From assembly GCA_002352665.1 (NCBI GenBank), contig DEIV01000081.1, positions 1 through 40,583 of the forward strand: a DNA stretch of 40,583 nt, in the 5' to 3' direction. The notes below the pieces were generated by a model, which did not search any database, was not told the DNA's origin, and worked only from the letters and a program-made list of their open reading frames with translations. The DNA is from Flavobacteriaceae bacterium UBA2765. Its GTDB lineage: Bacteria; Bacteroidota; Bacteroidia; Flavobacteriales; Flavobacteriaceae. Each line of letters begins with the position of its first letter. Positions within the stretch are counted from its first letter, which is position 1. Positions 1 to 8,655 of this stretch are shown here, piece after piece. Made by a program: the position numbers and the translations under genes.

Positions 1-165
1 TCTACCTTCTAAAACTCCAATAATGGCAATGTTGATACCCTCTAAATCAGGCAAGCCATTTTTTGACGGCCAGAGCATGTTTCGCGCCGTAGAACTCCTT
101 GGCCCGCGATTCAAACAATGTGCTACAACTGTCTCATCTATGGGTAATAAAAATTCAAAGCTCAT
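1..165 (-). CDS. Formimidoylglutamase/arginase-family protein, N-terminal fragment
   Basis: Only the first 55 codons are inside the window; the gene runs off the left edge. It starts MSFEFLLPIDE and contains LPDLEGINIAIIGVLEGR. That matches the N-terminal layout of Bacteroidota arginase-superfamily proteins usually called formimidoylglutamase (HutG), where a short N-terminal helix leads into the first strand of the Mn-dependent hydrolase fold. The metal-binding Asp/His motifs lie outside the window, so activity cannot be judged. The ATG is 22 bp after the topA stop on the same strand, so the two are probably co-transcribed. The topA-formimidoylglutamase adjacency is recalled from other Flavobacteriaceae. 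The family call is an inference from a short fragment. Confidence 0.55.
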   Translation of the reverse strand, partial: MSFEFLLPIDETVVAHCLNRGPRSSTARNMLWPSKNGLPDLEGINIAIIGVLEGR

Positions 166-187
166 ATACTATTCTATTGATATTGTT

Positions 188-2677
188 TTATTTTTTCTTG
201 ATCGTTTTTTTCTTAGCGGTCTTTTTTTTCTTTGGTGTTTTCTTTTCAATGATAGCCTGCACCTCTTCTAATGTTAATTTTTCTGCCTTAGTAGTTTTAG
301 GCATTTCAATCTTAAGCTTACCTTTTATAATATTGAATCTTCCCCAACGGGCTTTTTCAACTCTAATACCTTCAGCTTCCCAATTATGAATTAACTTATC
401 AATGTCTTTTTGTTTTTTAGTTTCAATAAGCTCTTCAATATCACCTTGCGTTAAATTATCAAAATCGTATTTTTTATTTACATTGATAAATGTGCTATTC
501 CATTTAATAAAAGGTCCAAATCTACCTACTCCTTTTTGTACAGGCATTCCTTCATATTCTGCAATTGGAGCATCTGCCGCAGCCTTTATTGCGATCAATT
601 CTTTGGCTCTTTCCACATCTACTTCCATAGGATTTTCACCTTTATCTAGCGAAATAAATTTTGCACCATATTTTACATAAGGTCCAAATCTACCATTGTT
701 AACAACTATTTCTTCACCTTCAAAATTGCCTAACGATTTTGGCAATTTAAACAAATCCATCGCCTCCTCAAAAGATACAGTTTCTATAGTTTGATCTCCT
801 TGTAAACTGGCAAATTTAGGTTTTTCTTCATCTGTTGCTTCTCCAATTTGCACCATTGCACCAAAACGGCCCAAACGTGCATATACATTCTTACCAGATT
901 CAGGATCAACACCCAACAGGCGTTCTCCTTTTGCCCTATCTGCATTTTCTGAAACATCTTCAACAATAGGATGGAATTTAGTATAGAAATCTTTGATCAT
1001 TGCCGTCCAATCTTCTTTTCCATTGGCTATATCATCGAATTCCTCTTCTACTTTTGCCGTAAAACCAAAATCTAATACATGCTTAAAATGTTCAACCAAA
1101 AAATCATTCACAATTTTACCAATATCAGTTGGCACTAATTTTCCTTTATCAGAACCTACTTTTTCAGTCAATTGCTGTTCTGTTATTTTATTTGCTTTAA
1201 GCTTTATTTCAGTAAAATTTCTATCAACTCCATCAATTGTACCTTTAACAATATATTCTCTACGTTGAATGGTAGAAATGGTAGGTGCATAAGTTGAGGG
1301 TCTGCCAATACCTAATTCTTCCAACTGCTTTACTAAAGAAGCTTCAGTAAATCTGCCAGGTGGTCTTGTATATCGTTCTGTTGCAGTTATAAAACTATTT
1401 TCTAATTTTTCATTTATGGATAACTTTGGTAACATGCCTTCTTTTTCTTCATCATCATTATCTGTACCTTCTAAATAAACTTTTAAGAAACCATCAAATG
1501 TAATTACTTCACCATTTGCAGTTAAAATTTCTTTATTATTAGAATTGCTAATTTTCACATTAGTACGCTCTAATTGAGCTTCACTCATTTGAGATGCTAA
1601 TGTTCTCTTCCAAATCAAACTATACAATCTTCCCTCATCATAACCTAAAGTAACTTCTTGTTTGCCCATATCAGTAGGTCTGATAGCTTCGTGAGCTTCT
1701 TGTGCACCTTTAGATTTTGATTTGAAATTTCTGGGTGTACTATATTTTTCTCCATAAGAAGATATTATTTCTTCCTGTGCAGCTTGTTTTGCTTCTTCAG
1801 ATAGATTAACACTATCTGTTCTCATATATGTGATGAGTCCGGCTTCATATAATCGTTGGGCCACGATCATGGTCTTTGCTACCGGATAATATAATTTTCG
1901 TGAAGCTTCTTGCTGTAAAGTAGAGGTTGTAAATGGTGCGGCAGGCGACTTTTTTGCAGGTTTGGTTTGTAAATTTTCCACTTTAAAATTAGCTTCAACA
2001 CAAGAGTTTAAAAAAGTTTCTGCATTGGCTCTAGTTTCAAAATTTTTAGGCAGTTTTGCCTTAAAAGTTGCTCCCTCTTCATTACTAAATACAGCATCTA
2101 TTCTATAAGAGGCTACCGCCTTAAATTTTTCTATACTACGTTCTCGTTCAACAATTAACCTAACGGCAACAGATTGTACCCTTCCTGCAGAAAGACCTCC
2201 TTTTACTTTACGCCATAAAACTGGAGACAACTCATACCCTACCAATCTATCTAGCACTCTTCTGGCTTGTTGAGCATTTACCAAATTGTAATTTATTTCT
2301 CTTGGATTTTCTACTGCTTTTAAAATTGCATTCTTCGTAATTTCATGAAAAACAATACGTTTTGTATTATCATTATTTAACTTTAACTGTTCAAATAAAT
2401 GCCAAGCAATAGCTTCACCTTCTCTATCCTCATCACTTGCTAACCAGATGGTGTCTACTTTTTTTGCAATATCTTTTAATTTTTTAACTACAGATTTTTT
2501 ATCATCAGACACTATATATTGTGCAGTAAAATCGCCATCAACATTTACACCTAATTCTTTTGAAGGTAAATCAGCAATATGTCCATAACTCGATTCAACT
2601 TGAAAATCTTTACCTAAAAATTTTTCTATAGTTTTTGCTTTCGCCGGTGACTCTACTATTACTAAATTCTTTGCCAT
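188..2677 (-). CDS. topA: DNA topoisomerase I (type IA)
   Basis: Relaxes negatively supercoiled DNA by breaking and passing a single strand. The protein of 829 residues opens with the TOPRIM domain (residues 1-115: MAKNLVIVESPAKAKTIEKF, then the acidic SDEDREGEA motif at 81-89). The catalytic tyrosine is Y284 in GLITYMRTDS. The C-terminal third has GRFG-type repeats (GRFGAMVQ, GRFGPYVK, GRFGPFIK) in place of the zinc fingers of enterobacterial TopA, then a lysine-rich tail, as in other flavobacterial enzymes. I start at ATG 2677 (MAKNLVIVES), not at the in-frame TTG at 2686, because the family begins at MAKNL. A TACTTTTG -7 box lies 77 bp upstream. Full length, nothing broken. Confidence 0.97.
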   Translation of the reverse strand: MAKNLVIVESPAKAKTIEKFLGKDFQVESSYGHIADLPSKELGVNVDGDFTAQYIVSDDKKSVVKKLKDIAKKVDTIWLASDEDREGEAIAWHLFEQLKLNNDNTKRIVFHEITKNAILKAVENPREINYNLVNAQQARRVLDRLVGYELSPVLWRKVKGGLSAGRVQSVAVRLIVERERSIEKFKAVASYRIDAVFSNEEGATFKAKLPKNFETRANAETFLNSCVEANFKVENLQTKPAKKSPAAPFTTSTLQQEASRKLYYPVAKTMIVAQRLYEAGLITYMRTDSVNLSEEAKQAAQEEIISSYGEKYSTPRNFKSKSKGAQEAHEAIRPTDMGKQEVTLGYDEGRLYSLIWKRTLASQMSEAQLERTNVKISNSNNKEILTANGEVITFDGFLKVYLEGTDNDDEEKEGMLPKLSINEKLENSFITATERYTRPPGRFTEASLVKQLEELGIGRPSTYAPTISTIQRREYIVKGTIDGVDRNFTEIKLKANKITEQQLTEKVGSDKGKLVPTDIGKIVNDFLVEHFKHVLDFGFTAKVEEEFDDIANGKEDWTAMIKDFYTKFHPIVEDVSENADRAKGERLLGVDPESGKNVYARLGRFGAMVQIGEATDEEKPKFASLQGDQTIETVSFEEAMDLFKLPKSLGNFEGEEIVVNNGRFGPYVKYGAKFISLDKGENPMEVDVERAKELIAIKAAADAPIAEYEGMPVQKGVGRFGPFIKWNSTFINVNKKYDFDNLTQGDIEELIETKKQKDIDKLIHNWEAEGIRVEKARWGRFNIIKGKLKIEMPKTTKAEKLTLEEVQAIIEKKTPKKKKTAKKKTIKKK

Positions 2678-2686
2678 ATACTTCAA

Positions 2687-3052
2687 TTCAGAATTAATTA
2701 TTCAAGGTTCAAGGTTATCCCAGACAATCAATTGAACAATGATTTTAAGATTGCAAAAGTATATAGAATTTTTTTAATGAAGTTAAAGAGGCTGATAATT
2801 AAAGAATTTTACCATTTTTATTTTATGAGAAATATCAAGCACATAAGATGTCTGTAAAAATTTTGAAGGACGCTTCGATGGAAGGAATATCCAGATATAG
2901 CCGGTTCATTGTTGGCAAATTTGGCGGCCAAACTTGAAGTACATAGAGAAGATATGTACCATGCAATATCACTGAGTAATACCAAAATATTATCTTCCCA
3001 TTAGATATATTTTATATGATTGACCTGAATACTTTGTGCTTAGCACTTATTC
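2687..3052. other. 366-bp gap; holds topA promoter and a possible decayed coding fragment
   Basis: No intact gene is visible. The left part carries the topA promoter. On the plus strand, 2867-3004 is an open frame of 45 codons with no start codon near its beginning. It reads protein-like (LRWKEYPDIAGSLLANLAAK, then LEVHREDMYHAISLSNTKIL) and is richer in G+C than its surroundings. It is bounded by TGA at 2864-2866 and TAG at 3002-3004. I do not recognise the family. It may be the 3' remnant of a lost gene, or chance. Confidence 0.4.
2754..2761 (-). promoter_or_regulatory. Predicted -7 box of the topA promoter
   Basis: On the minus strand this reads TACTTTTG, an exact match to the Bacteroidota -7 consensus TAnnTTTG. 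It is 77 bp before the chosen topA ATG. No good TTTG -33 element is obvious at the usual spacing of about 19 bp, so the call rests on the -7 box alone. Confidence 0.4.
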
Positions 3053-4294
3053 TCAATTCAAAGAAAACTGACTCAATAAAGTCAAACCATCATCCATATA
3101 TTTATATTGGTACATAATATCATCTCCAATCATCAGCAAACGTTCTTCAAGAGGAATTACATCATAAGTATTAATATTTTGAAAATGATTTAGCAATTTA
3201 AGATCGTCTATATCCTTTTTATCATAGACCTTTAATCCTGAACTTCCATCACAAATAAAAAGTAAGTGTTCTTTAATTCCTAAGCCATAGGGATTATCCA
3301 TGGCATATGATTTCTTAAGTTTAGGAGCTTTAATATCTGTAATGTCAACAATTTGAAGACTACTGTCTAATGCTCCGCAAGAATTTCCAGCTCGCAAAGT
3401 TATATAGGCGTAGTTTTCGTCAACAACAACGGGATCACAGGCCGTTCCATGCTGAAATTCTGAAACAAATTGCGGTGTAGCAGGAGATTGAATATCATAA
3501 GTAAACATTCCGCTCATACTTCCTAAAAATAAATGATCCCCCCTATTGAATATGGTTTCAATATCAAATCCCGCATATACAGATCCAGATTGATTTGGAT
3601 TTTCAAGATTATCAAGATTAAAAATATTTATGTTATGACTATCAACAGCGTATAAATAATCCTTAACAATTTTAAATCTTGCTAATGAACCTCCTTGTCC
3701 AACTGCTGAGTTAGTTTCAGCTAAGGCAAGGTCATTCATAAATCTGATATTCAAAGCCTCAATTTCTTCAATACTTTTTCTTTCTTGTTTAATATCCCAA
3801 CCCACAACTATTTTATTAGGATCACTATTATATTGACTATAATCTATTAATAGATCTTCCATAAAAGGAACAGGAATATATTTGGGAAAAACATCTTTAA
3901 GACGTGATACCTCTTTAATATCAAGGAGATCTGAAATATCAAAAACAAGTAAATCCATCAAGCTATCAACATATAAATAATCTCCTTTTACCTCCATATC
4001 TTTATTTGCAATCACTTTAATAAAAGCTAGTTTTTTCGGATTTTCGGGATTTGAATTATTAATGACATGAATTCCTTTATCAATATCATTTACCAATACT
4101 AAATTTTTGTAGGCATAGATTTTCCCGGATTCAACAATTGGACTGGGAAGTAAAATTTCTACCGATGATCTCAATTCGTCTAAAGTCATAACCTTTGGAC
4201 TTGCCACATTTACCAATTGATAGTCACTATTACTATCACAGGATGAAAATGCAAAAAACAATAAAGCAGTTGCAAAAAATATTTTTATTTTCAT
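3053..4294 (-). CDS. LVIVD-repeat beta-propeller lipoprotein
   Basis: A 413-residue exported protein. The signal peptide ends in a lipobox (FAFSSC, Cys19), so it should be lipid-anchored in the envelope. The body is built of repeated strands such as YKNLVLVNDIDKGIHVINNS, GDYLYVDSLMDLLVFDIS, DYLYAVDSHNINIFNLDN, HLFLGSMSGMFTYDIQ and HLLFICDGSSGLKVYDKK. This is the pattern of LVIVD repeats, which fold as a beta-propeller. The molecular role of the family is unknown; extracellular binding or scaffolding is usually assumed. It is a single-gene unit, convergent to nothing and divergent from miaB. It looks intact. Confidence 0.8.
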   Translation of the reverse strand: MKIKIFFATALLFFAFSSCDSNSDYQLVNVASPKVMTLDELRSSVEILLPSPIVESGKIYAYKNLVLVNDIDKGIHVINNSNPENPKKLAFIKVIANKDMEVKGDYLYVDSLMDLLVFDISDLLDIKEVSRLKDVFPKYIPVPFMEDLLIDYSQYNSDPNKIVVGWDIKQERKSIEEIEALNIRFMNDLALAETNSAVGQGGSLARFKIVKDYLYAVDSHNINIFNLDNLENPNQSGSVYAGFDIETIFNRGDHLFLGSMSGMFTYDIQSPATPQFVSEFQHGTACDPVVVDENYAYITLRAGNSCGALDSSLQIVDITDIKAPKLKKSYAMDNPYGLGIKEHLLFICDGSSGLKVYDKKDIDDLKLLNHFQNINTYDVIPLEERLLMIGDDIMYQYKYMDDGLTLLSQFSLN

Positions 4295-4445
4295 AATTGA
4301 TTAATTTAAGCGTCTTTTATGATAGATGGCGAAATTGTTAAAACGTTGCGTTTCATTCTTAATTTATGAAAGTAATCTAAATACATTTCATTTTACGCTC
4401 CAGAATGTTTTTTGACTGAATGATGGGATGTTAATTTTCTGCCAA

Positions 4446-4480
4446 TTTGTCATAATTTTTAGTTTTTGGTTGTATCTTTG
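4446..4480 (+). promoter_or_regulatory. Predicted miaB promoter
   Basis: TATCTTTG at 4473-4480 fits TAnnTTTG, and TTTG at 4446-4449 could be the -33 element with a 23-bp spacer, the upper end of the accepted range. Transcription would start near 4487, giving a leader of about 18 nt before the ATG at 4505. Confidence 0.5.
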
Positions 4481-4504
4481 TAGTCCTATTTTTTAATTTT
4501 AAGG

Positions 4505-5953
4505 ATGCATATAGAAAAAATCATAGAAGAAAATAAACAAGGCCAATCTCTGGTTAGCGAACAAACTGATGGTAATCATAAAAAATTATTTATTGAGAGT
4601 TATGGTTGCCAAATGAATATGAATGATAGTGAGATTGTAGCTTCTATTTTAGCTAAAGAAGGGTTTAACACTACACAATTGTTAGAAGAGGCTGATCTGG
4701 TCTTGGTAAATACATGTTCTATTCGAGATAAAGCTGAGCAAACTATTCGAAAACGACTTCAATACTATAATAAGGTTAAAAAAATTAATCCGACTATGAA
4801 GGTTGGTGTTTTAGGTTGTATGGCAGAACGCTTAAAATCTAAATTCTTAGAAGAAGAAAAAATTGTAGATTTAGTTGTTGGGCCGGATGCTTATAGAGAT
4901 TTACCAAATTTAATTGAAGAAGTAGATGCTGGAAGAAATGCTGTAAACGTAATTCTGTCTAAAGAAGAAACTTATGGAGATGTATCTCCAGTAAGATTAC
5001 AATCAAATGGGGTTTCTGCATTTGTTTCTATTACCAGAGGATGTGACAATATGTGTACTTTTTGTGTAGTTCCTTTTACAAGAGGTAGAGAACGAAGTCG
5101 AGATCCAGAAAGTATTATTAAAGAAATTCGAGATTTAAAAGATAACAATTTTAAAGAAGTTACACTGCTTGGACAAAATGTAGATAGCTACTTATGGTAT
5201 GGTGGTGGCCTAAAAAAAGATTTCAATAAAGCCTCAGAAATAGCAAAAGCAACGGCTGTTGATTTTGCAAAATTATTAGACCTTTGTGCTAAGGAATTTC
5301 CTAAAATTAGGTTCAGGGCTTTTACATCTAATCCTCAAGACATGAGTTTAGATGTGCTGCATATTATTGCAAAACACGAGAATATTTGTAAATATATTCA
5401 CCTACCCGTTCAGTCCGGTAGTACTAGAATATTAGAGCGAATGAACCGTCAACATACACGTGAGGAATATTTAGAACTGGTTGACAACATTCATAAAATA
5501 ATTCCTAATTGTGCATTGTCACAAGATATTATGACTGGTTTTTGTGGAGAAACTGAAGAAGATCATCAAGAAACGATTTCCTTAATGCAAAAAGTAAAAT
5601 ACGATTACGGGTTTATGTTTGCTTACTCTGAGAGACCAGGTACATTGGCAGCTAAAAAATTTGAAGATGATGTGCCGTTGAAAATTAAAAAAAGTCGTCT
5701 TGCGGAAATAATTGCGTTGCAACAAGAACACTCGCATTATAGAACCAAACAATTTGTTGGAAATATTGTTGAAGTGCTCATTGAAGGGACATCTAAAAAA
5801 TCTGAAGCACATTGGAAAGGAAGAAATACACAAAATACAGTTGTAGTTTTTCCTAAAGAAAATTACAAAATGGGCGATTTTGTAGATGTGAAAATTGACA
5901 GTTGTACTTCTGCTACATTAATAGGTAAGGCAGTAAGTTATAGTAATCACTAG
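4505..5953 (+). CDS. miaB: tRNA-2-methylthio-N6-dimethylallyladenosine synthase
   Basis: Radical-SAM methylthiotransferase that adds the 2-methylthio group to i6A37 of tRNAs reading UNN codons. The 482-residue protein has the full MiaB layout. The N-terminal MTTase domain carries three cluster cysteines (C35 in YGCQMN, C71 in NTCSIRDKAEQ, C105 in GCMAER). The radical-SAM CxxxCxxC follows at C180/C184/C187 (RGCDNMCTFC). A C-terminal TRAM domain (about 415-478) binds tRNA. An N-terminal extension of about 28 residues precedes the MTTase domain. It is first in a plus-strand run; the next gene starts 106 bp later after two hairpins. Confidence 0.96.
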   Translation: MHIEKIIEENKQGQSLVSEQTDGNHKKLFIESYGCQMNMNDSEIVASILAKEGFNTTQLLEEADLVLVNTCSIRDKAEQTIRKRLQYYNKVKKINPTMKVGVLGCMAERLKSKFLEEEKIVDLVVGPDAYRDLPNLIEEVDAGRNAVNVILSKEETYGDVSPVRLQSNGVSAFVSITRGCDNMCTFCVVPFTRGRERSRDPESIIKEIRDLKDNNFKEVTLLGQNVDSYLWYGGGLKKDFNKASEIAKATAVDFAKLLDLCAKEFPKIRFRAFTSNPQDMSLDVLHIIAKHENICKYIHLPVQSGSTRILERMNRQHTREEYLELVDNIHKIIPNCALSQDIMTGFCGETEEDHQETISLMQKVKYDYGFMFAYSERPGTLAAKKFEDDVPLKIKKSRLAEIIALQQEHSHYRTKQFVGNIVEVLIEGTSKKSEAHWKGRNTQNTVVVFPKENYKMGDFVDVKIDSCTSATLIGKAVSYSNH

Positions 5954-6011
5954 AAGTTAATGTTCGAATTTTACTGATCAATTTTTAATACTAAAAACAA
6001 ATAAACTAAAT

Positions 6012-6052
6012 ATTTCCCCTTTGGGAAATTAAAAAATACCCGTCTTCGCGGG
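6012..6052. repeat. Two adjacent hairpins between miaB and the sigma54 activator gene
   Basis: The first is a perfect 7-bp stem ATTTCCC (6012-6018) / GGGAAAT (6023-6029) with a CTTT loop. The second is CCCG (6039-6042) / CGGG (6049-6052) with a 6-nt loop, ending 8 bp before the ATG at 6060. Read on the minus strand, the second stem is followed by TATTTTTT, like an intrinsic terminator, yet both flanking genes are on the plus strand. In the plus-strand mRNA both would sit in the leader of the downstream gene. Confidence 0.6.
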
Positions 6053-6059
6053 CATAAGT

Positions 6060-7301
6060 ATGGAAAACTTACAAACTATAAAACAACGTTTTGGAATTAT
6101 CGGTAACGATATGAACTTAAACAGAGCTATCGAAAAAGCCATAAGAGTTGCTCCAACCGATATCTCAGTATTGGTAACTGGCGAAAGTGGTGTAGGAAAA
6201 GAATATATACCAAAAATTATTCATCAACTATCACATAGAAAACATGCTAAATATATTGCAGTTAACTGTGGAGCTATACCTGAGGGCACTATTGACAGTG
6301 AATTATTTGGGCATGAAAAAGGTTCGTTTACCGGAGCTACTCAAGCAAGAAATGGATATTTTGAAGTGGCAGATGGTGGTACCATTTTTTTAGATGAAGT
6401 TGGTGAATTACCGCTTACAACCCAAGTTAGACTTTTACGTGTATTAGAAAATGGCGAATTTATAAAAGTTGGCTCATCTAAAGTGCTGAAAACTAATGTT
6501 AGAATTGTAGCAGCCACCAACTTAAATATGATGGAAGCTATCCATAAAAATAAGTTTAGAGAAGACCTTTTCTATAGACTAAGTACAGTAGATATCAATT
6601 TACCTCCTTTACGTAAGCGAAAAGATGATATCCATTTATTATTTAGAAAATTCGCTTCTGATTTTGCACAAAAATATAATATGCCCACCATCAGATTGGA
6701 GGATGAAGCCCTTAGCACATTGATTAACCATCCCTGGAAAGGTAATGTACGTCAATTAAGAAATATCACCGAACAAATATCTGTTATTGAAAAAAATAGA
6801 AGTATTTCTATAGATACACTAAAACATTATTTACCAGATCATATTTCTAATTTTCCAGCATTGATAGACAATCAATCTAAAAGTAGTGATTTTGCCAATG
6901 AACGAGAAATTCTTTATAAAGTACTTTTTGATATGCGTAATGATATTACAGATTTAAAAAAACTGACTTTAGAGTTAATGCAAAGTGGGGCTGCTACCAC
7001 TAATAAAGAAGAAGACACCCAACGCCTCATTCAAAAAATCTATGGCAATGAAAATGAAGATAATTTAGTGGAAATTATTCCACCTAAAAAAAGTGACGCT
7101 TACCAAGAAGAACCCACTAATTATAATGATAAATATGAGGATGCAGAAACAGTTGAAGAAACACTATCTCTTCAAGAAAAAGAATATGAAATGATAAAAA
7201 AAGCTTTGGATAGAAATCTCAATAAGAGAAAATTTGCCGCCAAAGAATTAGGCATCTCAGAAAGAACTTTATATAGAAAAATTAAACAATACGATTTGTA
7301 G
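6060..7301 (+). CDS. Sigma54-interacting AAA+ transcriptional activator without a sensor domain
   Basis: A 413-residue bacterial enhancer-binding protein that should remodel RpoN holoenzyme using ATP. The AAA+ domain begins almost at once. Walker A is GESGVGKE (41-48), the sigma54-contacting loop is GSFTGA (88-93), and Walker B is GGTIFLDEVGE (106-116), followed by the usual FREDLFYRL. A long polar and acidic linker (about 265-365) leads to a Fis-type helix-turn-helix at the end (FAAKELGISERTLYRKIKQY). There is no N-terminal receiver, PAS or GAF domain, so activity is not controlled by a built-in sensor. It sits between miaB and lptE, a position I recall as conserved in Flavobacteriaceae. Its targets cannot be read from the protein. 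Confidence 0.9.
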   Translation: MENLQTIKQRFGIIGNDMNLNRAIEKAIRVAPTDISVLVTGESGVGKEYIPKIIHQLSHRKHAKYIAVNCGAIPEGTIDSELFGHEKGSFTGATQARNGYFEVADGGTIFLDEVGELPLTTQVRLLRVLENGEFIKVGSSKVLKTNVRIVAATNLNMMEAIHKNKFREDLFYRLSTVDINLPPLRKRKDDIHLLFRKFASDFAQKYNMPTIRLEDEALSTLINHPWKGNVRQLRNITEQISVIEKNRSISIDTLKHYLPDHISNFPALIDNQSKSSDFANEREILYKVLFDMRNDITDLKKLTLELMQSGAATTNKEEDTQRLIQKIYGNENEDNLVEIIPPKKSDAYQEEPTNYNDKYEDAETVEETLSLQEKEYEMIKKALDRNLNKRKFAAKELGISERTLYRKIKQYDL

Positions 7302-7324
7302 ATTGATGAATTGTATTAACTTTG
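7295..7324 (+). promoter_or_regulatory. Predicted lptE promoter
   Basis: TTTG at 7295-7298 and TAACTTTG at 7317-7324 with an 18-bp spacer match both halves of the Bacteroidota promoter. The -33 element overlaps the last codons of the upstream gene. Predicted start near 7331, about 19 nt before the lptE ATG. Confidence 0.6.
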
Positions 7325-7349
7325 AAATTTTAGCATCCTTATTTTCAAT

Positions 7350-7847
7350 ATGAGAAACATTATTGTACTTACGCTACTCGTCATTATCACTCAAAATTGT
7401 GGTGTCTATTCTTTTACAGGAGGTAGTACCGGAGATGCAGAAACCATACAAATTGATTATTTTCCGAATAATGCGGCCCTAGTAGAACCAACGCTTAGTC
7501 AAAAATTCACAGAATCTTTAAGAGACCTTTTTACACGTCAAACCAATTTAAGTCTGACGCAAAATGGTGGAGATCTCTATTTTGAGGGTGAAATAACTGA
7601 TTATAAAATCATACCCATTACGGCAACTGCAGATCAAACTGCAGCTCAAAACAGGCTTACTGTTGCGGTACGTGTTCGTTTCTACAATAAATTAATAGAA
7701 GAAGATAATTTTGAAAAAACATTTTCTTTTTATTCAGATTATGGTGCCTCTGAACAGCTTACCGGTGGTGTTTTAGACACTGCCCTTGAAGAGATTTTTG
7801 AACGTTTAACCCAAGATATATATAATGCTTCCGTAGCAAAATGGTAA
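7350..7847 (+). CDS. lptE: LPS-assembly lipoprotein LptE-like
   Basis: A 165-residue lipoprotein with lipobox ITQNC (Cys17). After cleavage the protein starts CGVYSFTGGST, the typical opening of Bacteroidota LptE-like proteins. The body (FTESLRDLFTRQTNLSLTQN, then FEGEITDYKI) fits the LptE fold that plugs the LptD barrel and helps deliver lipopolysaccharide to the outer leaflet of the outer membrane. The next gene starts one base after its stop, so the two are translationally close. lptD is not in the window. The family call comes from the overall pattern and the conserved neighbourhood. Confidence 0.8.
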   Translation: MRNIIVLTLLVIITQNCGVYSFTGGSTGDAETIQIDYFPNNAALVEPTLSQKFTESLRDLFTRQTNLSLTQNGGDLYFEGEITDYKIIPITATADQTAAQNRLTVAVRVRFYNKLIEEDNFEKTFSFYSDYGASEQLTGGVLDTALEEIFERLTQDIYNASVAKW

Positions 7848-7848
7848 T

Positions 7849-8652
7849 ATGAATATTTCTGAATTCACATCTTTATTAGAACATCCCAACACTATATCCA
7901 TAGAGCAAACTGAAGCTATAGAAGAAATTATTAATAGTTATCCGTATTTTCAGGCTGCAAGAATTGTACATTTAAAAGGTTTGAAAAATCAACAAAGCTA
8001 TAAGTACAATACTACATTAAAAACAGCTGCCGCATATACCACCAATAGAACTGTTTTATTTGATTTTATTACTGCTGATACGTTAGATGCTTCAAATGCC
8101 ATTGAAAAACAACAAAACCTTATTGACACCAACGAAGTTGTTGATGTAGAGGTTGTTAAAATACCTTTGATTAGTAGTACTGTTGAGACTATTGACCCTG
8201 AGCTTTCTAATAAAAATATCAAAACGATTGAACAAAAATTAGAAATAGGTAAGCCTCTATCTTTTGACATTAGTGAAATGCATTCTTTCAGTGAATGGTT
8301 ACAATTAACCACTATTAAACCTATAGAAAGAGAAGAAATTATTAAAACAAAAGCTGCCGAACAGCAAGACTCAAAAAAAGTAAAAAGATTTGATTTAATT
8401 GAACAATTTATCAAGTCCAAACCTAAAATTAAGGCTTCAGAAACTATTAAAAACATAGATGTTTCTTTTGAAAGTATTAAGGAAGATGGCACCTTGATGA
8501 CAGAGACATTAGCTCGTGTATATTTAGAACAAAAAAAATACGATAAAGCCATGCAAGCTTTTAGAATATTAAGTTTGAAATATCCGGAAAAAAGTAGTTT
8601 CTTTGCAGACCGAATTAAAGCAATAAAATTTTTACAAAAAAATAATTCATAA
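7849..8652 (+). CDS. Uncharacterised cytoplasmic TPR-like protein
   Basis: A 267-residue protein with no signal peptide or membrane segment. The N-terminal 60 residues (ISEFTSLLEHPNTISIEQTE, then IINSYPYFQAARIVHLKGLK) look helical, and the pattern around YPYFQAARI resembles a degenerate helical repeat. The middle is polar, with KFDLIEQFIKSKPKI-type helices. The C-terminus has one clear TPR-like unit (TLARVYLEQKKYDKAMQAFR, then LSLKYPEKSSFFADRI). It lies between lptE and secG with a 1-bp and a 3-bp gap, hinting at a link to envelope biogenesis or export, but no function is known to me. Confidence 0.75.
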   Translation: MNISEFTSLLEHPNTISIEQTEAIEEIINSYPYFQAARIVHLKGLKNQQSYKYNTTLKTAAAYTTNRTVLFDFITADTLDASNAIEKQQNLIDTNEVVDVEVVKIPLISSTVETIDPELSNKNIKTIEQKLEIGKPLSFDISEMHSFSEWLQLTTIKPIEREEIIKTKAAEQQDSKKVKRFDLIEQFIKSKPKIKASETIKNIDVSFESIKEDGTLMTETLARVYLEQKKYDKAMQAFRILSLKYPEKSSFFADRIKAIKFLQKNNS

Positions 8653-8655
8653 ATT

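Noticed and set aside
4338..4356. Inverted repeat AAACG-TTG-CGTTT between the LVIVD gene and miaB
   Set aside because: Only 5-bp arms, no regulator nearby and no second copy; expected by chance.
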